From positions 79,107 to 143,106 of the forward strand of contig DATMTS010000055.1 of the NCBI GenBank assembly GCA_035564555.1: a stretch of 64,000 nucleotides of DNA. Direction: 5' to 3'. Positions 1-10,284 of this stretch are shown here, piece by piece. The position numbers and the translations under genes were made by a program. The stretch's first letter is position 1. Every line of letters starts with the position of its first letter. Below the pieces are notes generated by a model that ran no database searches, had not been told where the DNA came from, and was given only the letters and a program-made list of their open reading frames with translations. This DNA is from DATMTS01 sp035564555. GTDB taxonomy: Bacteria; Actinomycetota; Actinomycetes; Actinomycetales; Microbacteriaceae.

Positions 1-1032
1 CCGGGCCGGTGCGTCGCCCGCGTTGAAGAGCACGACGGCGCGATCGCCGTTGCTCAGCCGCTTCACCACCACCCAATGACCGTGCTCGCGCGAGACGGGC
101 ACGCCCTGGTGACCCGCGGCATCCTGGTCGACGGCGATCACCTGTCGGTTCAGGTAGATGGCGCGGTCGGCGGCCGAGATGGTGCGCAGATCGGTTCCGG
201 CCAGCAACGGGGCGGCCATCACCGCCCAGAGGCTGAACTCGGCACGGTACTCGGCGGTGGACATCCCGCCGTTGCCGACCTCGAGCATGTCCGGGTCGTT
301 CCAGGCACCGGGCCGGGCGAACGCGTGCAGGTCGACGTTCTGCGTGTAATTGCGCAGCAGGTGCGCATAGTCATCCTTGATGTCGTGGGTGGTGCGCCAC
401 AGTTCCGCCATACCGGGCGCCCAGGTCCACGGTTGCTGCTCGCCCCATTCGCAGATGGAGTACACGATCGCTCGCCCGGTCGCCTTCAGAGCTTCGCGCA
501 TCGCGGAGTATCGGGCGAGGTACTGGGCGCGGGTGGTCAGAGCGGCGTTGTGGCAGTTGTCGTACTTGAGATAGTCGACTCCCCACGCGGCGAAGCGCGC
601 CGCATCCTGCCGTTCGTGCCCGAGACTGCCCGGGTAGCCCTCGCAGGTCTTCGTGCCGGCATCCTCGTAGATGCCGAGCCGGAGTCCCCGCGCGTGCACA
701 TAGTCGGCGACGGCTCGGATGCCGCCGGGGAACTTCACGGGGTCGGGCACCAGGTCGCCCGCGGCGTTGCGGTGCGGCAGCATCCAGCAGTCGTCGATAT
801 TCACATACCGGTAGCCGGCCGCCTTCATGCCGTTGTCGACCATCAGGTCGGCCGTGTGCTGCACGAGCCCCGCGCTCACGTCGCAGCCGAAGGCGTTCCA
901 GTCGTTCCAACCCATCGGCGGAGTCGGAGCGAGCGCATCGGCGATGCCCGGCGGATCGCTCGCCGATTGGATCACCGCGACGGCGATGAGCATCGCGACG
1001 ACGGCGACCGTTCGACCGCCGCGCCTTCTCAT
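1..1032 (-). CDS. Secreted alpha-galactosidase, GH27 family (3' end outside window)
   Basis: The minus-strand frame opens at ATG 1032 and stays open to base 1, so residues 1-344 are present and the C-terminus is missing. An N-terminal arginine-rich stretch and a hydrophobic helix (about residues 8-24) look like a signal peptide. The mature part begins with the GH27 signature TPPMGWNDWNAFGC (about 37-50). The family nucleophile motif YLKYDNC places Asp158 as nucleophile, and WRTTHDIKD places Asp217 as acid/base by analogy with human alpha-galactosidase A; WNDPDMLEVGNGG (about 244) is also conserved. It probably releases terminal alpha-galactose from extracellular oligosaccharides; the exact substrate cannot be read from the sequence. 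The next gene on the same strand begins far upstream, and the gap to its stop is only 23 bp, so they may be co-transcribed. Confidence 0.9.
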   Translation of the reverse strand, partial: MRRRGGRTVAVVAMLIAVAVIQSASDPPGIADALAPTPPMGWNDWNAFGCDVSAGLVQHTADLMVDNGMKAAGYRYVNIDDCWMLPHRNAAGDLVPDPVKFPGGIRAVADYVHARGLRLGIYEDAGTKTCEGYPGSLGHERQDAARFAAWGVDYLKYDNCHNAALTTRAQYLARYSAMREALKATGRAIVYSICEWGEQQPWTWAPGMAELWRTTHDIKDDYAHLLRNYTQNVDLHAFARPGAWNDPDMLEVGNGGMSTAEYRAEFSLWAVMAAPLLAGTDLRTISAADRAIYLNRQVIAVDQDAAGHQGVPVSREHGHWVVVKRLSNGDRAVVLFNAGDAPAR

Positions 1033-1055
1033 GCGTCAAGTGTGGCGCATGGCAC

Positions 1056-3638
1056 TCAGGAGCCCTGCTGCCGGCGCGTCGGCAGCGGCTTGATCACGAC
1101 CTCGAACTCGTCGAGCACGTCGCGCGTGTACGTCTGGAGGTCGATCGTGCTCGCCGGCACCTCGCCGCGCAGGTACGCACGCATGCCCTCGGCGAGCGCC
1201 TCATCGGTCTGCGCGACGATGTGGATCGAGTCATTGGGCAATGCGTCGTGCACCGACGTGAAGTCGACCGACACGATCGGCAGACCGACCACGGCGGCCT
1301 CCAAAAGCACCATCGGCTGACCCTCGTAATTGCTGGAGAGAACGAAGCAGTCGGCCGCGGCCATGATGGCGAACGGGTTGTGATACGAGCCGGTGAGAAA
1401 TGCGACAGCACCGATCCCGAGCTCTTCGATGACCTCCTGCAACCGGCCCCGCAACGGACCCTGTCCCACGATCAGCAATCGGGAATCCGGGTGCTCCCGG
1501 TGCACCTGCGCGAACGCGCGCAGCAGGCGTTCCTGGTTCTTCTCCGGCGATAGTCTGCCCACCGAGACGAACCAGCGGGTACCCTGCTTGTCGGCCACCT
1601 GCTTCGCCCAGTCGGGCACGATGCGAACGGGCTCCGCGCCCTCCTCGAGAAGCGGGGCATCCGGGTCGACGGGATGGTCGGGCAGCTCGCGCACGTCTGC
1701 CCGGGCCTCGACGCGCACCCGGTCGGCGTCGATCAGGTTGCGCACGGCCGTGAACCGTTCTTCGGGTGCGTAGCCGGCCAACTGCCTGCGGTTCAGCTCG
1801 TTCAGGCGCGGTGACACCGACACGAGATGGTCGAAGTCGCGGTACAGGCCGAACACGGCGGGCAGGCTGCGGCGCATCGACTTCTTGCCGTTGACCTCAC
1901 GATGCACCTCCGCCGCCATGTCGTTGTGCAGCCAGATCGAGCGGGTGGCGGGTGGCGAATGCAGCAGTAGCGTCGCCCAGAACGGGCTGTATCCGCTGAA
2001 GTCGATCACGTCATCGAAGCGCACATCGCCGAAGCAGCGAGCCCATTCCTCGTCCCAGAGGGCGCGCTGCGCCGGGTCGGTGCGGTGCAGCTCGACGTCT
2101 CCCCGGCGCCCCGCAACGCGACGCTTGAGGTGCTCGAGCTTGGCTCCGTTCATGCCGCCGACCCGAGGGAACTGGCGCACCGCCGGGTGGATCTTGTCTT
2201 GATTCGCGCGTTGCTGCGCACGGGCCGACGCCGCCAGCAGCACCGAGACGTCGTACCGGTCGTGGTCGACGTTGCGCAGGAGGTTGAGTGCCGATGCCGT
2301 GATGCCATTTGAGCGCATGCCTCCGAGGTACAGCAGGATCTTCTTGCGATCGTCCTGCGCGGCATCGCGCACTCGGAGTCCCTCGGTTCCGCCGCGGAAC
2401 ACGATGTCGATCACGCGGTCGGTGACAGACCCGTCTTCGTACGGGGTGAAGCGCTGCTGCCACTGGCGGTACCGCTCGCCGATCTCCCCGGATGCCGTGC
2501 CGTCGGACGCCAGCAGCTCGCGGAGCCGCGCCGCGGCATCCGTCGCGCTCGTGCACACCGGTCCCGGCCAGTCCCGGGGCGGGAAGTAAACGCCTCGGAC
2601 ATCCGAGTAGTCGGCCATGTCGGGCGTGTAGAACGCGATCGGCCGCCCCGTCGCCAGGTAATCGAAGAAGATCGACGAGTAGTCGGTGACCAATGCGTCT
2701 GCGATGCCGAGCATCACGTTGGTCGGGATCTCGTTGGGCACCAGAATGCGTTTCAACTGCGGGTCGGATGACGCGAAGCCGTGCACGACCTGGTGCGTCT
2801 TCAACAGCACGACGTGGTCGTCGCCCAGTTCGCGTTGCAGTTCGGCCGTCGCCTCGACCAGCGTTTCGACGTCGTCCTCGGGTCGACTGAACGAGGTGCC
2901 CTTCCACGTAGGCGCGTACAGCACGATGGTGCGATCGCCGACCGGCACTCCCGCGTCGGCCAGGCGACGGCGCGCGGCTGCCGCACCCGACGCGTCGAGC
3001 AACTGACGGTCGATGCGCGGGTAGCCCTCTTGGATGATGCGTCCGCGGTAGATGCCGGCGAGGCGGTACGCCGACTCGTACATGGTCGTCGTCATGAAGT
3101 CGTTGGCGGCCAGGAGAAAGTCGGCCGCGACGAAGTTGCGCAGCGTGTTCGCGGAGTCGGCGGGCCCGTTCGGCATGTCGTAGCCCATGCGCTTGAGCGG
3201 CGTCCCGTGCCAGGTGTTGAGGTAGGTCTGGCCCGGCCGCTTGCTGAAGGCGGGCGGGAAGGTCGCGTTGTTGATCAAGTACTGGCTGGTGGCCAGCGCC
3301 GCGAAGTACTCCCGGGAGCGGTAGGTCACGAAGCGCACGTTCGGCACGTGGGCGAACTCCAGCACGCTCGAGCGGTACTGCTTCGGATCGGAGAGCACCC
3401 AGATGTGCTCCAGTTCGGCGAACGCAGGATCGTTCAGCAACCGGCGGAAGATGGCCTCCGGGTTGCAGAGCATGCCGTTGCCGGCGAACGACTCGTAGAG
3501 CACCGTGCCGCTGCGGATCGGCTTCTTGCGCGAGGCGGCGTGACTGCTGGCCTCGAATGCCTTGACCGCTCGTCGCCCGTAGCGGCGTGCCCGCCCCAAG
3601 ATCGTCACCGACGGCTCCTTCCGTGCGCCGGCGCGCAT
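1056..3638 (-). CDS. Bifunctional CDP-glycerol glycerophosphotransferase-like / GT4 glycosyltransferase
   Basis: The 860-residue product joins two transferase domains. Residues about 45-420 resemble TagB/TagF-type CDP-glycerol:poly(glycerophosphate) glycerophosphotransferases, with TWHGTPLKRMGYD (about 142-154) and a LVTDYSSIFFDY motif near 320. Residues about 430-850 form a GT-B fold glycosyltransferase of family GT4, with GGMRSNGITASALNLL at its start, SVGRLSPEKNQERLL near 690 and a nucleotide-sugar-binding SSNYEGQPMVLLEAA segment. There is no signal peptide or membrane segment, which fits a peripheral cytoplasmic enzyme. It probably builds a teichoic-acid-like or other glycerophosphate-containing wall polymer. 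A GTG further in (about 3608) is an alternative start, just before the conserved basic N-terminus. No other teichoic acid gene is next to it. Confidence 0.85.
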   Translation of the reverse strand: MRAGARKEPSVTILGRARRYGRRAVKAFEASSHAASRKKPIRSGTVLYESFAGNGMLCNPEAIFRRLLNDPAFAELEHIWVLSDPKQYRSSVLEFAHVPNVRFVTYRSREYFAALATSQYLINNATFPPAFSKRPGQTYLNTWHGTPLKRMGYDMPNGPADSANTLRNFVAADFLLAANDFMTTTMYESAYRLAGIYRGRIIQEGYPRIDRQLLDASGAAAARRRLADAGVPVGDRTIVLYAPTWKGTSFSRPEDDVETLVEATAELQRELGDDHVVLLKTHQVVHGFASSDPQLKRILVPNEIPTNVMLGIADALVTDYSSIFFDYLATGRPIAFYTPDMADYSDVRGVYFPPRDWPGPVCTSATDAAARLRELLASDGTASGEIGERYRQWQQRFTPYEDGSVTDRVIDIVFRGGTEGLRVRDAAQDDRKKILLYLGGMRSNGITASALNLLRNVDHDRYDVSVLLAASARAQQRANQDKIHPAVRQFPRVGGMNGAKLEHLKRRVAGRRGDVELHRTDPAQRALWDEEWARCFGDVRFDDVIDFSGYSPFWATLLLHSPPATRSIWLHNDMAAEVHREVNGKKSMRRSLPAVFGLYRDFDHLVSVSPRLNELNRRQLAGYAPEERFTAVRNLIDADRVRVEARADVRELPDHPVDPDAPLLEEGAEPVRIVPDWAKQVADKQGTRWFVSVGRLSPEKNQERLLRAFAQVHREHPDSRLLIVGQGPLRGRLQEVIEELGIGAVAFLTGSYHNPFAIMAAADCFVLSSNYEGQPMVLLEAAVVGLPIVSVDFTSVHDALPNDSIHIVAQTDEALAEGMRAYLRGEVPASTIDLQTYTRDVLDEFEVVIKPLPTRRQQGS

Positions 3639-3705
3639 CGAGAGCCGGACCGGTGGACCAGTCTAGAACGACCTGCTCCGAAGGGGCTGTACCGGTGTCG
3701 CCGGC

Positions 3706-4782
3706 TCACACGAACGGTCGGGCGGCGTCGATGATCCGGCGCAGCGCGAGGGATGCGGACACGGCACCGGCAGCCGAGCTCGGCGGGCCCTGCACGCTTT
3801 CGTCGAGCGATCGCTCGAACCGGCGGAACGCCTCCTCCGCATCGTCGAGCCGATCGGAGGCATCGTCGGCGTGGATCGGCGCCGCAACGAGTCCGGCGGT
3901 GCGGTCGATCGCCTCGCCGAGTTCCTGGCGCACGCCGACCCGAATCGGGAACCGCGCCAGTTCGCGCTCTTCGAATCCGCCCAGCACATCGGTCAGATCG
4001 CGTACGAAGAACAGCACCCGCTCCAACGCGCGCAACCGCCGGTAGTCCTCGTCGATCTGGTCGCTCACCCTGCGACCGCGCGGATTGCCGCGACGCGCCT
4101 CGTCGGCCTGCTCAACGGCATCCCGAACCTCGCGCTTGGCGTTCTCCAGCCGCGCGAGAGCGCGCGACCAGTCGCGTTTCTGCGGGTCGTCCTCGGTGAA
4201 CGCGGCGGCCATCTCGCGCAGGTGGCGTGCCACGAGATCGCGCAGCCCGTTGAGCCGCTCGCGCGCGCTGCGCGTGTAGAGCGGGGGCAGGATCAGCAGA
4301 TTGACGGCTACTCCGACGAGGATCCCGAACAGAACGTGGATCAGATAGTTGGCCGAGTACTTGTCTGCGTCGGCACCGCCGATCAGCAGCACGAAGAGTC
4401 CGGCGATCGGCACCCAGTTGCGGCTGTCGCCGAGCACGTGCCAACCGGCGATCAGCACCCCGACGCCGACGATGATCGCCACCGATGCCACGTGCGGGAT
4501 CGGAATCCAGATCACCGCGAACGCGAGTGCCGCTCCGATCGCGAGAGCGAGCAGCGCCTGCAACCCGGTGCGCAGCGAGAGCATGATCGTCGGGTACATG
4601 CTGATCACCGCGCCGAGCGGTGCGTAGTAGGAGTACTGCGCATCGGTGAACGGCAGGTCAGGCGCGACGTACCAGGCAAGGGACGCCGCGAACGCGGTCT
4701 TGGCCGCCAACAGCAGTCGCGGCCGGGCGTCGAGCTCGCGGGCCCACCGGCCGGGTCGGATTCGCAAGGGCGCGGATGCCAT
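3706..4782 (-). CDS. FUSC-type / aromatic acid exporter-like membrane protein
   Basis: This 358-residue protein has about six hydrophobic segments in residues 25-190 (YAPLGAVISMYPTIMLSLRTGLQALLALAIG is part of them) followed by a long charged cytoplasmic region of about 150 residues with helical, Arg/Glu-rich composition. That architecture matches the FUSC / aromatic acid exporter (ArAE) superfamily, half-size type, whose members export small aromatic or fusaric-acid-like compounds or are uncharacterised. The substrate cannot be inferred. The gene lies 67 bp downstream-side of the glycosyltransferase start and 47 bp from the amino-acid permease stop, all on the same strand. The ribosome binding site before ATG 4782 is weak. 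Confidence 0.75.
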   Translation of the reverse strand: MASAPLRIRPGRWARELDARPRLLLAAKTAFAASLAWYVAPDLPFTDAQYSYYAPLGAVISMYPTIMLSLRTGLQALLALAIGAALAFAVIWIPIPHVASVAIIVGVGVLIAGWHVLGDSRNWVPIAGLFVLLIGGADADKYSANYLIHVLFGILVGVAVNLLILPPLYTRSARERLNGLRDLVARHLREMAAAFTEDDPQKRDWSRALARLENAKREVRDAVEQADEARRGNPRGRRVSDQIDEDYRRLRALERVLFFVRDLTDVLGGFEERELARFPIRVGVRQELGEAIDRTAGLVAAPIHADDASDRLDDAEEAFRRFERSLDESVQGPPSSAAGAVSASLALRRIIDAARPFV

Positions 4783-4829
4783 GGTGCACCACGGTTACGC
4801 AGCGGCGACCCGCGCGCAAGCCCTTGCGG

Positions 4830-6440
4830 TCAGAGACCGCGCCCGTCGCGCTTGCCACGGGTGGGAACCCGGCGGGCTGCTGCCACCGGGAATTGCCCGG
4901 TGTACGCCTGTCGTTCTCGAGCGATCTGCAGGATGCGCCCACGCGCGGCGTACCATCCGGCTATCAGCAGCGGAACGATGATGACCAGCGACGCGATCGT
5001 GTAGGTGCCGGCGGGATAATCCAGCGCCATCAGCACGAGCACCGCGACGAGGAAACCGAGCGTCAGATACGAGGTGTACGGCGCACCGAAGAGCCGGAAC
5101 GAGGGCCGGTCCAGCCTGCCCTGCAACGACCAGCGCCGCAGCCGTATCTGACACAGGATGATCGTCGCCCAACTCGAGACGATGCCCAGCGCAGACACGT
5201 TGAGCACGATCTCGAACGCCTCGTGCGGAACCACCAGGTTGAGCAGCACTCCGAGCAGCGCGACGCCGAAGGTGAGCAGGATGCCGCCGAACGGCACGCC
5301 TCGCCGGGAGATGTGGCCGGTGAAGCGCGGCGCTCCGCCGTTCACCGACATCGAATGCAGGATGCGCCCCGTCGAGTACAGACCGGCGTTCAGGCTCGAG
5401 AGCGCAGCAGTGAGCACCACGAAGTTCATGATGGAGCCGGCGATCGCCGCGGTCTGCGGCGATCCGACGTGCGAGAAGAAGGTCACGAACGGGCTCTCGG
5501 TCGCCGAGTAGGCCGACGAGGGCAGCAGCAGGGCGAGCAGCAGGATCGACCCGCAATAGAAGACCCCGATGCGCAGCACGACACTGTTCACGGCACGCGG
5601 CATCACCTTGCGCGGCTGAGGCGTCTCGCCGGCCGCCGTGCCGACCAGTTCGACGCCCGCGTAGGCGAAGACGACGCCCTGGATGAGCACGACCGCCACG
5701 ATCACGGTGTTCAATCCGTGCGGCAGCAGGCCGCCGTGCGCGGCGAGCATCGGGATGCCGGTCGCACCCTTGTCTGTCGGCCAGGCCAGCGACAGGAAGA
5801 CGATGCCGATCACCAGGAACGCGACGAGGGCACCGACCTTGATCAGAGCGAACCAGAACTCCATCTCGCCGAACACCTTGACCGAGATGAGGTTGAGCGA
5901 CAGCACCAGGACGAGGGCGATCAGTGCCAGCAGCCACTGCGGCACGCTCGTGAACACCGACCAGTACTGGGCGTACACGGCCGCAGCCGTGGAGTCGACG
6001 ATTCCTGTCATCGCCCAGTTCAGAAAGTACATCCAGCCCGCGACGTATGCCGCCTTCTCACCGTAGAACTCGCGGGCGTACGAGACGAACGAACCTGAGG
6101 ACGGACGGTGCAGCACGAGTTCGCCCAGCGCGCGCAGGATCAGGAAGGCGAAGAACCCGCACAGCGCGTAGACGAAGATCAGCATCGGGCCTGACTGGTT
6201 CAACCGGCCGCCGGCGCCGAGGAACAGGCCGGTGCCGATCGCGCCGCCGATCGCGATCATCTGCAACTGCCGCGACGACAGCGACTTGTGATAGCCCTCC
6301 TGCTCGCTCGCGAAGTCCTGTACGGCGGCAGCCACGTCGCCGACGTGTTCGCGCTCGTTCTCGAGCGCATCCTCCGGATCGTGCTCCGCATTCCATTCGG
6401 GCACTCGCGGCCGCGTCGACTCTGGTTCTTTCACACTCAT
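4830..6440 (-). CDS. Amino acid permease, APC superfamily (AnsP/CycA-like)
   Basis: The 536-residue protein has a charged N-terminal tail and about 12 transmembrane segments. It opens with the amino-acid/polyamine permease signature SSRQLQMIAIGGAIGTGLFLG (about 54-74), including the substrate-binding GGAIGTG loop, and continues with GSFVSYAREFYGEKAAYVAGWMYFLNW, typical of the AAT family (asparagine, GABA, aromatic amino acid and D-serine/D-alanine/glycine permeases). It is expected to be a proton-coupled importer in the cytoplasmic membrane. Two starts compete: ATG 6440 sits too close to the GGGGAG ribosome site, while GTG 6434 would be spaced about 7 nt from it. The ribosome site lies inside a hairpin described separately. 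The exact amino acid transported is not predictable. Confidence 0.88.
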   Translation of the reverse strand: MSVKEPESTRPRVPEWNAEHDPEDALENEREHVGDVAAAVQDFASEQEGYHKSLSSRQLQMIAIGGAIGTGLFLGAGGRLNQSGPMLIFVYALCGFFAFLILRALGELVLHRPSSGSFVSYAREFYGEKAAYVAGWMYFLNWAMTGIVDSTAAAVYAQYWSVFTSVPQWLLALIALVLVLSLNLISVKVFGEMEFWFALIKVGALVAFLVIGIVFLSLAWPTDKGATGIPMLAAHGGLLPHGLNTVIVAVVLIQGVVFAYAGVELVGTAAGETPQPRKVMPRAVNSVVLRIGVFYCGSILLLALLLPSSAYSATESPFVTFFSHVGSPQTAAIAGSIMNFVVLTAALSSLNAGLYSTGRILHSMSVNGGAPRFTGHISRRGVPFGGILLTFGVALLGVLLNLVVPHEAFEIVLNVSALGIVSSWATIILCQIRLRRWSLQGRLDRPSFRLFGAPYTSYLTLGFLVAVLVLMALDYPAGTYTIASLVIIVPLLIAGWYAARGRILQIARERQAYTGQFPVAAARRVPTRGKRDGRGL

Positions 6441-6443
6441 TCT

Positions 6444-6499
6444 CCCCGCGCCGTGGCCGCTTGTGTTCTGGCGACACTACTCCGGGGCACGGCGCGGGG
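6444..6499 (-). promoter_or_regulatory. Hairpin overlapping the permease ribosome-binding site (or clpB terminator)
   Basis: Two 12-bp perfect inverted arms, 6444-6455 and 6488-6499, enclose a 32-nt loop. In the minus-strand transcript the 3' arm ends in GGCGCGGGG, whose last bases are the Shine-Dalgarno sequence of the amino-acid permease (GGGGAG followed by its start codons). It lies 11 nt beyond the clpB stop at 6510. It could be a clpB terminator, although it has no U-run, or a structure that hides the permease ribosome site on read-through transcripts. Confidence 0.55.
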
Positions 6500-6509
6500 T
6501 CCAACGCGG

Positions 6510-8663
<2,154 letters not shown>

Positions 8664-8707
8664 CTGTTGTCCCTTCCGGTGGCGGAGGTCTGCGACGTTC
8701 CTCAAAA

Positions 8708-8728
8708 CTTGAGTCGATTTAGCTCAAG
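8708..8728. promoter_or_regulatory. HAIR operator (HspR binding site) upstream of clpB
   Basis: CTTGAGT, seven bases, then GCTCAAG: this matches the HspR-associated inverted repeat consensus CTTGAGT-N7-ACTCAAG with one changed base. It is centred about 55 nt before the clpB start. The same element precedes dnaK in this window, and hspR itself is encoded at 59705-60121, so heat-inducible derepression of clpB is strongly suggested. Confidence 0.9.
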
Positions 8729-8819
8729 TTTATCGACCGCATCGCGATTCCGCCAGCCCAAGGGCGTCCAGCCGGTCGGCGCGGCCCCGGCGACACACCC
8801 TGCCGCCGGAGCCCTCCGG

Positions 8820-9533
8820 TTACGCGGTCGCGCCCGCCAGCTGAGGATAGACGGCCTCCAGCGGTGCACTGAGCGCGGCCTTCAACTGCACCGAGGTGTC
8901 GTCGGCGAGAACCTCGTACTCGCCGGCGGCGACCGCGTCGAAGACGCGGCGTACGAGCTCGGCCGGGTCGAACTTGGGCTCGGTGGCGTGCGCGGCCATG
9001 GGGGTGTCCACATAACCGACGTGCACCCCGACGACGTGCACACCTTCGGGGGCGAGTTCGAGACGCAGCGAGTTCGTCGCGGACCACAGAGCCGCCTTCG
9101 TGGCACTGTAGATGCCGGCGACAGCGAACCAGCTCAGCGCGGAGTGGATGTCGATGATCACCGACTCGCTCTTCGCCGACAGCACCGGCGCGAACGCGCG
9201 GGCCAGAAACAGCGGGCCGAGGAAGTTCGTCTCGACGTTGGCACGGATCTCCTCGTCGGTGTGCGTGAGGATGCCCGGGGTGGCGGGCGAGGCGCCCGCG
9301 TTGTTGATGAGCACGGTCACGTCGGGCGCCGCCTCGACGGCCGCCCGCACCGAGGCGGGATCGGTGACGTCGAGGGTGAGCGGCACGATGCGCTCGTCGT
9401 CCCAAGCGCGGGGGTTGCGGGCGGTGGCGTAGACCTTGGCCGCGCCCCGAGCGAGAGCTTCGTGCACGAACCGGGTGCCGATTCCGCCGTTGGCTCCGGT
9501 GATGAGGACGACGGCTCCGTTGAGTGTGGGCAT
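8820..9533 (-). CDS. Short-chain dehydrogenase/reductase (SDR)
   Basis: The chosen start, ATG 9533, follows an AGCAGGA ribosome site and leads straight into the fold; a longer reading frame upstream lacks SDR sequence. The 237-residue product has the classical cofactor motif TGANGGIG (about 12-19), NNAG (about 84), a serine in DIHSALS (about 130) and the catalytic YSATK (about 143-147), so it is a complete NAD(P)-dependent SDR. The substrate is unknown. It is transcribed divergently from the TetR gene at 9676, with a 22-bp palindrome between them, so the TetR protein probably controls it. Such TetR-SDR-MFS arrangements often handle toxic small molecules, which remains inference here. Confidence 0.85.
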   Translation of the reverse strand: MPTLNGAVVLITGANGGIGTRFVHEALARGAAKVYATARNPRAWDDERIVPLTLDVTDPASVRAAVEAAPDVTVLINNAGASPATPGILTHTDEEIRANVETNFLGPLFLARAFAPVLSAKSESVIIDIHSALSWFAVAGIYSATKAALWSATNSLRLELAPEGVHVVGVHVGYVDTPMAAHATEPKFDPAELVRRVFDAVAAGEYEVLADDTSVQLKAALSAPLEAVYPQLAGATA

Positions 9534-9633
9534 GGTGTTCCTGCTTTCTTGAGGATGTGACGATCGGACGCGACGCTTGCCGCGGGAGGATGACCACAGG
9601 CGCATCCGAGCCCGTCCAGTAGCGACCACTCTC

Positions 9634-9655
9634 ATAACTGAGTATAGTCAGATAT
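9634..9655. promoter_or_regulatory. Palindromic TetR-type operator between the SDR and tetR genes
   Basis: A 22-bp inverted repeat with arms of the form ATAaCTGAgTA / TAgTCAGaTAT, matching at 9 of 11 positions per half. It ends 20 bp before the tetR-like start codon and lies in the divergent promoter region, the usual place for autoregulation by a TetR repressor. The AT-rich sequence stands out against the high-GC surroundings. Confidence 0.65.
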
Positions 9656-9675
9656 TATTCCCGGGAGGACGTGGC

Positions 9676-10284
9676 ATGTCTCTTGCACCCCAACCAGTCG
9701 GACGGCGTGAGCGGAACAAACAAGCCAAGCGCGAGCGCATCACCGCCGCCGCCAGCGAGTTGTTCAGTCAACACGGCGTCGACGAGGTCACCACTCAGCA
9801 GATCGCCGACAAGGCCGACATCGGAACCGGCACGCTGTTTCTCTACGCCAAGACCAAGGGCGAACTGCTGCTGCTCGTGCAGAACGCCCACTACAGCGAA
9901 GCGCTCGAGCGGGGCCGCGCGGACGCTGAGGCGTTGCACGACATGCTGGACGCGGTGCTGGCCCTCGTGCGGCCCATCGTGGAATGCAACCGGCTGCAGA
10001 TCGACAACGGCCGCACGTACCTGCGCGAGATGGTCTTCGGCGACCCGAAGGAGCCCTACCACGCTGAGGCGCTCGCCATCGTCGCCCAGACCGAGGATGC
10101 CATGGCCGCCGTATTGCGCCGGAGCGAGCGGATCGGCGAACCCGAGGCGGCGATCCTCGCGCACGTCGTGTCTGCGATCATGTTCGTCTCGATGGCCGCC
10201 AGCGTGAACGTCGCGTCGAGCATGCAGCAGATCGTCGAGGAGATCAAAGGGCAGGTCTCGGTCCTGCTTGCGCCGTATCGGTGA
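9676..10284 (+). CDS. TetR family transcriptional regulator
   Basis: The start ATG 9676 is preceded by GGGAGGA at good spacing and follows the palindromic operator; in-frame codons further upstream would run through the operator. The 202-residue protein has an N-terminal helix-turn-helix (about residues 15-60: RERITAAASELFSQHGVDEVTTQQIADKADIGTGTLFLYAKTKGELL is the region) and a variable ligand-binding C-terminal domain. The stop codon overlaps the GTG start of the MFS transporter, so regulator and transporter are translationally coupled. It likely represses itself, the transporter and the divergent SDR gene until a small molecule binds; the ligand is unknown. Confidence 0.9.
   Translation: MSLAPQPVGRRERNKQAKRERITAAASELFSQHGVDEVTTQQIADKADIGTGTLFLYAKTKGELLLLVQNAHYSEALERGRADAEALHDMLDAVLALVRPIVECNRLQIDNGRTYLREMVFGDPKEPYHAEALAIVAQTEDAMAAVLRRSERIGEPEAAILAHVVSAIMFVSMAASVNVASSMQQIVEEIKGQVSVLLAPYR

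Noticed and set aside
371..1039. A long Arg-rich minus-strand ORF next to the GH27 frame
   Set aside because: It has the low-complexity Arg/Asp/His composition of a shifted frame of high-GC coding sequence; the true frame gives a clear GH27 protein.
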